NCBI GenBank assembly: GCA_035235625.1
Contig: CP141140.1
Coordinates: 66,108,782 to 66,172,781 of the forward strand
Origin: Saururus chinensis
Taxonomy: Eukaryota; Streptophyta; Magnoliopsida; Piperales; Saururaceae
Direction of reading: 5' to 3'
DNA: 64,000 nucleotides
Below are positions 56,190 through 64,000 of this stretch, piece by piece. A program made the position numbers and the translations under genes. Under the pieces are notes generated by a model. The model did not search any database. It had not been told where the DNA came from and worked only from the letters and a program-made list of their open reading frames with translations. Position 1 is the first letter of the stretch, and every line of letters starts with the position of its first letter.

Positions 56190-59100
56190 ATTTTGAGAGC
56201 CCCAACCCTGCAGCTAGCCTTTGACTTGTCCCGCACCGCCTAGAGATGAAGCAACTATTTTTTTTTCCTCTACAACCAATGCCACCCAAGCGAGGGGGCC
56301 TGGCCCTCATGGTCATGACTAGTGTGTCCAAAGCCTGCAGGCCACCAGGTCATTGCGGACTGAGCTGGACAGCCAAACTTGTGTTGGCAGAACTAGTGCG
56401 TAAGCAAGAGGGCAAGCTTGGTTGTCTAGCACTCGACTAGCCTTCCACCGGTGGGTCCGATTTCCCTAATATACAAGAAATTAATATTTCAACCTTGTAA
56501 TTAAGATATGGTCTATCCATCCAACCTCGCGAAACATTGTTCTTCGCACATGATCTTCCCTGATTATGTTGCTAGCCAGGTTTGCCGAAAAAATTCCCCG
56601 ACGGTTCCTTCTCTCCATTGTTGTCCCCAAAAAGTTTCCCCTTTAATTAAGCCCTAGATGGGTATTTATAGATAATGAGGATTAGGGTTCCTAGTCTTGT
56701 AATGACTTTGGGCCAAATAAACCTCCATTAAGTAGCCTAAATGGGCCTCCAAAACCTATTTCCATCACTTTAGTTAACCAGGCTTCCAAAGCGCATGAAA
56801 CAACATATTTGCACGTCTAATTTGAGTAATCAGGCCATATGCACAATATTCAACTTCAAACAACAATATCTCCATTTTTTCTCCGATTTATGTGTTCTTG
56901 GTAGCATCTCAAAGTCTTTTTTGTCTACTTTCTAATCACATTAATTTCCACTTTAACTTCTATCTATTTAGTAAGTTATTTAAATGATAAATTCAATGGG
57001 GTAAAACACACTATTTTTCACATGGTTAAGTTTAGAAACCTAAGATAATCTTAGATATTATAACTCTTACCCCTTCTCTCCATACTTTCTTTTAGAGCAT
57101 CGGAGGTGATTCAACAAGGGGAAATTCCAGGTAAGTTTTTTGCATCCCTGTTGATTACTTTTGTTCGACAGAGATGTTTCTATGGCTTGTATGAGTTATT
57201 CCTTAGAAATAGTGATTTTTTTTCTGTTTTAGGAGGATTCGACAAAATCAGCTTAGGCTCCATTGCGTTTGTTCTATTACAGTTTTTAACCTACGACCTT
57301 GCTAACTGAAGGTTGGTTCATAATGATTGTTATGCAATACTTTAATTTTGTGATTTTATGTATATTGTTTATTCTTTTTATCTAAATTTTAGATTTTCAA
57401 AAGTACAAATAATTAGAATGAAATTTTATCCCTTGTATTATCATTGACGGGATTCTAGCTTGCATTATTGGATTCAGCCAAATAGGTAAAGTCATGTTTT
57501 CAATGGTACTTGTCCAAAACTAGGTGTTTAGGTGACATGGTTTCTGGTGTATGAGATGTTAACTTTAAAGGCTGAATTGTGGATGTGATGTGTGTTTTTC
57601 GCTCATCATTTGAGTCATCGCTTTTGTACCTATGTAGATATTTTAAATTGAATATATTTTTGTAAATAGGTCACACTGAAAGCCAAACCATATGTCTACA
57701 TCATTGAAACTTTTTTTCTTCACTAAACCACAATTATGTAGCTTCAAATTTGTTGTATTGTTGTGTAGTCTTGAGGAAAACTGAATGAGGATCAATAGCA
57801 ACATGAATGTTATCTTATATTACATTCGAGGGAATGGTTGACTACTCATCCTAAGAGACAAACATAATATTCATCTAAATCTCTGGAGTGCAATGTGTGC
57901 ATTTTGCACGTGCATGTCTATTATCTCTCTCTATATATAAATATATATATAGAGAGAGAGACCTCCACCAATACCCTTATGTACAAGACCCAACCATTAT
58001 ATATCAATTAAATCAAAAAATATGGCATCACAACAATACCTTCTTTGTTGTCTTCATTAGATATAATTTGGCTTTTAAAGGGAAGAATACCCAAAATACA
58101 TAAACAAAAAGTGTTTCTATACACAAATTTACAAAATAGCTTATGCAACTTCAGTGGTTAGGAATAAAAATGTGTGCATGCCTTAGTACATCTTTAAATA
58201 CAAATTAAATTTGCCAACTGTCAATCACCGATACACAAAAACTCAGCTGGTAAGGCTTGCACAATCTTGGAGACTATTTGGGGATTATGCCTTTTCATAA
58301 AGCCTTGCCCGAGTGGAAGACAAGGCCCATGCCGCACTCAAATACCTTGCTTTATAGCTTATAGAAATTGATGAATAAAGGTCCCACTAAACAAACAGGC
58401 GACAAATAGCATTTTGTGCTATGATGAAAAAAATAAAAGATTAAAAATAATTAATACTAAAATGCTAATATGAGAGAACGCAAAGGCACCCCATGTTTTA
58501 GGAATACATTCTCACTTAACACATATGACATAAATCCACTGTCAAATATACAATCCACCTACTGTGGTAAGGGGGTAAACCGGCTAAAAGAGCAAGTAGT
58601 GAACTACTCGTCTGAATATAAAATGAAAATATCTTATGCTGGGGGACTCAATTCACTGTCTATGAAAATAAGAAAATTCTAAGCTGAAAAATTGTGAACT
58701 AGATTGATTGCTTCTTGGGCAGGCAAAAGGCCCCGTGATGAACATCAAGTTTAAGAGAGGCCATACACAATTGACAAAGCTGATTTAAAATTTCTATTTT
58801 CTCCCTTGTGGGTCTCCCTTGTCTCTTTGTACATTGATAACAAATCCATCAATAATGTCAAAAGTGGTGGTGACAGCGAGTGCTGTCATAGGATCATATA
58901 TCATTTCTAGGTGACAATGACTTCAATCATACACCAACCTTCGTCTACCAATATAATTTTCTACAACAACTTGATGATAATTAGCAATAATCACTTTGAT
59001 CAAGCACAAGTTGTCTATTTTTTAAACATAAAATGGTTGTATAGCATTCCCCTATATGCTTCATCTTGCCATTTTTCTTCCATTTAGTGAGATCGATTAC

Positions 59101-61465
59101 AACGTGATGAAGAAGCAGAAGGGTGTATTGCACTTTTGTTCATTCCCTGTACAGAGCAAAGGCTTCATCAATTTTCTAAGTACCATATAAGTTCCATCAT
59201 AAGGTTCCCCAAGTAAATAACCTCAGCAAATTATTTCAACTCAGGCCAGATCTTTAGACAAACAACATGCAAATCTTTTGGGACTATCTCACCTAGTTAA
59301 GATCCTTGAAAAAAAAAGGTTTATAAAATAATGCATGTAGGAGGGAAAAAATAGATATTGTCCGATGGCCATCGAGGCATCGTGAACTTTTTGGATCCAA
59401 CATGTATTAAGTATTATTATGGGTCTCGATCCTAGGGCTCGCAGCACCGTGACACATATAAATCTAATCTAGGTGCATATTAACTTTTTCTTATTATTAT
59501 TATTTTTTATATATTATATACACCAACTTCCCAATTTTTTTTTGGTTTTGAATACCACCTGATTCCACATTCCTGTGTCCATAATTATGATTATATTTAA
59601 AAACGATGGCATGGCCGACTATTTTAGCTGAAAATCGACATAGATATTAGGAGGGGTGATTTCGTACATTCACTTTATTGCAACCGACGAGATCCATTTT
59701 TATAACAATAATTCCGCATCTTTCGTTAATTTCTTGGTTATCCGTCACCGAAAAGATTGTACATCTAGCAGAGTAGTTTCGAGCGAGGTGCGTAAGATGC
59801 TTCATAATCTAACTTAGAAAAGTCTAAACCAATTATACCGCTTCTGATTCCCTTCTTTTGAATAAATCGATAATTAATATGGGTTTGACGACCAAAGTAC
59901 GGAATATATTAGAGATGGGTGATATTGCCTAAGAGCTGCCCCTTTCTGAAAAACTCAAAGTTACGTAGCGCTCCCTATCTTTTGTAATATTCCCAAAAGT
60001 ATCCTCAAAGTCTTATAAACCTACATTGAGCAGTAACTATTAGGAGTATTTATATTTATTTGACTATTATGATAATTTGTAGAGTAATGTTATACTGATG
60101 TTCGGTTTTATATGTCACAAACCTACATTGATAAGTAAGGCACATTAGACCCCACTAATTAATGGTTTATAGATGATAAAGTAGGTTTATCATGTATGAA
60201 ACCTAATATCACGCAAACAATTTTCTTATTTGTGATTGATGAAGCCCTTGGTTCAATTCAAATCATTATGCTTAACCATCCTTTTTACATCTAATTTATA
60301 TACTATCTTTTCTTTTTATATGATTTTAATAATAACTATTAGCTTTTAATTAATGATGAAATTCCACTTTTTTATCCAATTTGATAATAATAAATTAAAA
60401 ACAATAAAAAAATGATGAGAGTTCAATCCCTTCTTACCATGTTTATTAAGAGAGAAAAATGTGGTAACAATGGCCATCTTGTGCCTTGGCCGGGACTGCA
60501 ACACCTACATAGTAGTGGTAGAAAGGGACATTTTTTACAAAAATTGGTGTCAATTGAAGTGTAATTTTGTCTTTACACTATTTTTATCCTATTTAAAAGT
60601 TAAATTAAAATTAAGAGCTATATGTATTTTTTAAATTAAAAAATATCCTTACTTCACATTGCCCTAGGGATGATGAAGCCAAGAGGGGTCATGTCCATTT
60701 TTTCCCATCTTGTGGGATATCATGCCTCCCTAGCAAAAGTTATCACGAGTTTAGTGACACTCTTTCCTCTTTTCTCCTAGTTCTATCCTTACATTGACCC
60801 TTTTTTCCTATGTCGTTTCTCTCTTTTTATAATTATTAATAATATATTTGATATCATAATGCTTCTATTGAGCAAAAAAAATAATAGTATTATGCTCCGT
60901 TGATGGCAGGCCAAGCAAGATTGCAAACTTTGAGGGCTCAACTTGTGAAGCAAGCATTGACTTGTTGAGGTACTCTGCGAGTTTTGTCACACTTGATTTT
61001 AAAAAAATTGACTCAAATCAATTTATTCCTTTTTAGAGAGAAAAATCTATATTCTTTAAAAATAAATCGAGTGCAACATCTTCCAATGTTAATAAGTTGA
61101 TTGTTTTGCTTGTGCAACTTGTAAAAAAAATATAAGTTTATTTTATTTAATATTTTTATTTTCATTTAAAATTAAATATGTGTATACCTATTGGAAAATT
61201 ATGAATTTAAATCCCCTTAATTATAATCATCATGTGGCCTTCACCCTATACATTTAAGTGAATTAGCGCCTTTATATATATTTATTTTTCTATTTATTAA
61301 TGAGGGGATTGAATCTTTAGACACTTAAAGCACCATAATCTCATATCACATACTGGCTCGTATATCACATGCACCAAAGTAAGTTAAGATATATTATATT
61401 AAAAATATTTAAATAGTTAAAATATCAGCAAAATAACGAAAGAAATGTCTATTGACTATATTAGC
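56190..61465. other. AT-rich intergenic DNA, no gene supported
   Basis: No conserved protein is recognised on either strand. A palindromic TCTC/TA/GAGA microsatellite lies at about 57925-57963. The 67-codon frame at 57106-57309 has no recognisable features. About 56500-57300 has an LTR-like look (GCCCTAGATGGGTATTTATAG) but no definable ends. Confidence 0.5.
58236..58345 (+). mobile_element. Possible tRNA-derived SINE fragment
   Basis: AACTCAGCTGGTAAGGCTTGC resembles the A box of plant SINEs, followed by CAATCTTGGAGAC and, about 50 bases on, AGCCTTGCCCGAG. I see no good B box and no clear tail or target duplication. Confidence 0.25.
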
Positions 61466-62060
61466 TATGGTTGGGAATTAAGTTGGGTGAGGTTAAATTA
61501 GGTTGCCAACTTAAATTGGGTATGGTTATGACTTAACCCTATTTGTTAATTGGGTTGAGAACCTAAACCTTAACCCTATTTTAGTCAGGTTAAGTCAGTT
61601 ACGTAGGTAATTTTTTTTACTTAATTTAATATTTTATATATTATTTTTATATTGGCCAAACATAAAAAATGTAGATATATTATAATATTATAAATAAATA
61701 TTAAATAATTTTTATATTATTTAAAGTAAAAATTAGAAAAAAAGCATTGCAATATTATTAGATACACATTTAAAACTATAAACATTTTATAAAAAAATAT
61801 TAAATAACTAATAAATAAAACAAAAATATAAAAAAATAGAATTTAAAGATAATTTTTGTTTAATCTCTTCACCTTGGATCGGTACATCATCAAATAATAA
61901 GGTTAAGGTCGAGTAATACTGGTTATACAAGTAAATCCTAACCCAACTTAATAGGTAAAATTTTAAAACTCTAACTTTATCCTAATTGTATTTAGGTCAA
62001 GTCAAAGTACAAAGCCAAGCAGGTTATATAAATAAGTCTAGTTGGGTTTTTTCAACCCTA
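61466..62060. mobile_element. Probable hAT-type MITE
   Basis: The left end TATGGTTGGGAATTAAGTTG and the reversed right end TAGGGTTGAAAAAACCCAAC are weakly inverted. Sub-terminal parts iterate GGGT, AACCC and TTAACCC words and the centre is AT-rich. The flanks do not match, so the borders are uncertain. Confidence 0.4.
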
Positions 62061-62229
62061 CTTTCGCAACCTATATTAGACATGGCCGGCTATGACACTA
62101 TGATATAGAAAATAAGAATTATTTTTAAAATAAATATAAAAAACAAAAGGGGGTAAGTCAAATATATGGGGAAATAGGGAGCAGCAGAGAGGAAATGAGC
62201 ATTTTGAGGAGGAATTACATATTAGTAAA

Positions 62230-62465
62230 AAGAGTCAACAGCTGATGACCTTCTCTCCCTCACCGCAGACTCGAGAGTCGAGAGAGTTGGGACCGGAAAG
62301 AGGCGCAGCAGCAACCGAAAGCCCGGAGAAGAAGCAAAACATCAACAAAAGCGTTTTTTTTGTTAAATTTTTTTACTTTATTTCTTGAAGGCTGCGAAGA
62401 TGTCGATTATCGTGTGGAGATTGCGAATTCCCTAATTTAAAAAGCGGAAAAGCCCTCAGCCCGCC
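62230..62465 (+). promoter_or_regulatory. Promoter end and 5' leader of a gene continuing beyond the window
   Basis: Composition changes sharply from AT-rich to GC/purine-rich at about 62255 (CCGCAGACTCGAGAGTCGAG), as at many plant gene starts. A complete 11-codon uORF (62400-62435, beginning MSIIVW) lies in the leader, 30 bases before the presumed main ATG. Confidence 0.5.
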
Positions 62466-62472
62466 ATGGAAG
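62466..62472 (+). CDS. First coding exon (7 nt) of an unidentified gene, partial
   Basis: CCGCCATGGAAG|GTGAGT: a near-ideal initiation context (GCCATGG) followed after seven coding bases by a near-perfect donor. The next 1.5 kb is T-rich with the composition of a plant first intron, and I could not pick the next coding exon with confidence, so the product is unknown. Alternatively the ATG frame reads on for about 27 codons without splicing, which looks less likely. Confidence 0.5.
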
Positions 62473-62517
62473 GTGAGTTCCTCTGCCTTCCAGCTGAAAA
62501 AAGGAGCGATCTTTTTT

Positions 62518-62860
62518 GTGATTTCACTGTTTTATTTTGGAAATTTACTTTTGTATGCTAATGAAAGGCTTGTAGCTAAATTGGGGTTGCTTTGGTTCCT
62601 GTTTTCAGAATTTTTGTATGAGGTTTAATTTTGTTGAGAGCATTTGAATTTTCTTGCACTTCACAATTTTGCTGCCTGGTTTTGGTTTTGTGATTTGACT
62701 GTTTTGTTTGGATTTTGTTTTTGTATGCTAATCAAGGGCCTATAGCTGAATTGGGCTGCTTTTATTCCTTTTTTAGAATTTCTATATGAGGTTTGATTTT
62801 GTTGAATACATTTGAAATTTCTTGTAGTTCTGAGTTTTTCTGCTTGATTTTGGGGGATGC
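62518..62860. repeat. 172-bp tandem duplication in the presumed first intron
   Basis: Units start GTGATTTCACTGTTTT (62518) and GTGATTTGACTGTTTT (62690); both contain TTTTGTATGCTAAT and ATATGAGGTTTGATTTTGTTG-like stretches. Confidence 0.85.
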
Positions 62861-64000
62861 TTGGAGTTGTCTTCTCTGTTTTTTGGATTTAGTGTTAATT
62901 ATTTATTTGGATAGCTTAGGTTAGCTAAGGAAGGTGGATTGCTATGTTTAGGTCGGAAATCCAGAAGAAAAAAAAAGAAGAATCCGGGCAATAATTGACT
63001 TTTAGGACTTAAAAGCGTTTATTGGAATCTGTATCAAATTTTTATTTTTGGGAGAAAGGAAATAGAATCCCATATTTTGGGGAACATGTTATCTAGTAAA
63101 ATGTTGGGCCTTCTTCTGTTCGTATTGCTCCAGGTATGTTTATTAAATATTTTCTGAAATGTCAGGGCAGTATTCCAGGTTTATTAGTAGTTTTAAGAGT
63201 GTTGTTCGGTCTTATCGGGAGTAGAATAAAGGATTTGATCACTCTTTGATGATTTGAATATCATGTTCTTGATGTGGACTTTTGCGTTGGTCCTTTTTTG
63301 CATCTGGGTCTGTCTCGTTTTGCAGAAATGCTACATTTGGAATGCTATGTAAAGCTAATTTGCATTGTTTTCTTGCCTGATTGTAAATGATTTTGTGCAA
63401 CCTTATTTTACACTTCCTTCTGGATTGTCTTCTTTTTTGCTCTGCTGGGTGTATTTCAATGTATTTTGGGTGGTTTGTTTTTTCATCCCCTTCATTGTAC
63501 TATGCGATTCACTAATGCTTTTGTGTCCTTTGCGACTTGAAGCCTTGCTCTTGCATTTTTATTTTCTTTTGTATGGGCTTGACATGAGATGTTATCTTAT
63601 TTTCTTTACAGTTTAGTTGGATTCTGAAATCATTTAAGAAGGTAGCAGAAGTAGCAAGCACTATTAGTTTCACTATAGCATGTCCTTTTCTGTTTTATTC
63701 TGTATCAGTTTAGGTATCTAAGCTTGAGGTCTCCTAAGCTAATGTTTATTTGTCTAGAATTATCTTTTCGTTATCATTCTGAGACCTTGACTGTCATTGA
63801 TGATGCCTCTTTGAAAATTTAAATTGTGGACGTTACTCTGCTTGGACTTATGAAATGTGGCCTTCTATATCATGACTGGTATGTTTTTGTAGGGGTATCT
63901 ATTAGTCACAAATGAGCTTAAGATTGAAGCAAGTTAAGAATCAGAAATAAAGTATGTAATGATTACTGTCAGGAGGTAAATTGTGAAAATGACACTGGTT
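62861..64000 (+). other. T-rich sequence, presumed intron, no coding exon identified
   Basis: The composition is that of plant introns. The 83-codon frame at 63365-63616 is T-rich, hydrophobic and without family features, so I do not call it a gene. Confidence 0.5.

Noticed and set aside
58700-59300. Less AT-rich stretch that might hold a decayed minus-strand gene
   Set aside because: Several short frames, but no recognisable motif or consistent exon structure.

Overview
This window is nuclear DNA from a flowering plant. The evidence is plant-type spliced genes (SUVH histone methyltransferase, GT47 exostosin-type glycosyltransferase, NAC-like factor, SAICAR synthetase), plant transposon families, and an LTR retrotransposon with an initiator-Met tRNA primer site. 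Two genes have strongly GC-rich first exons that fall away to AT-rich downstream exons. This 5'-3' GC gradient is common in monocots, so a monocot is my guess, but the species cannot be named from the sequence.

Gene layout. (1) 5600-7576 (+): intact 658-aa SUVH1/3-type protein in one coding exon, with untranslated leader upstream and a likely 3'UTR intron. (2) 10924-15956 (-): 9-exon, 506-aa GT47 glycosyltransferase. (3) 17617-24780 (+): 3-exon, 200-aa divergent NAC-domain gene, head-to-head with the GT47 gene, with a 6.46-kb first intron full of transposons. (4) 25296-31074 (-): 12-exon, 387-aa chloroplast-type SAICAR synthetase (purine synthesis), convergent with the NAC gene. (5) From about 62.2 kb (+): leader and 7-nt first coding exon of a gene that leaves the window. 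I assembled the exons by hand; every junction keeps frame, and all splice sites are GT-AG except one GC-AG.

Transposon layout. 1-1265 is a decayed Ty3/gypsy pol. hAT-type elements (TAGGGGTG-like ends, 8-bp target duplications) recur at 2985-3629, 3666-4202, 20200-21420 and 36570-41116. About 33-56 kb is a stack of LTR insertions: 34267-36101, 36122-42329, 38795-40927, 47186-52396 (5.2 kb) and 52940-56189, most looking like solo LTRs. One locus is nested three deep: an LTR with its primer site holds a hAT element, which holds a foldback element and another solo LTR.

The most unusual object is at 21541-23183 inside the NAC intron. It is a foldback element with roughly 290-bp inverted arms, each built from four copies of a 27-bp palindromic motif, and it carries a captured piece of an ATG18/WIPI autophagy gene. 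A second element with the same motif lies at about 37010-38110. About 56.2-62.2 kb is AT-rich with no gene I can support.
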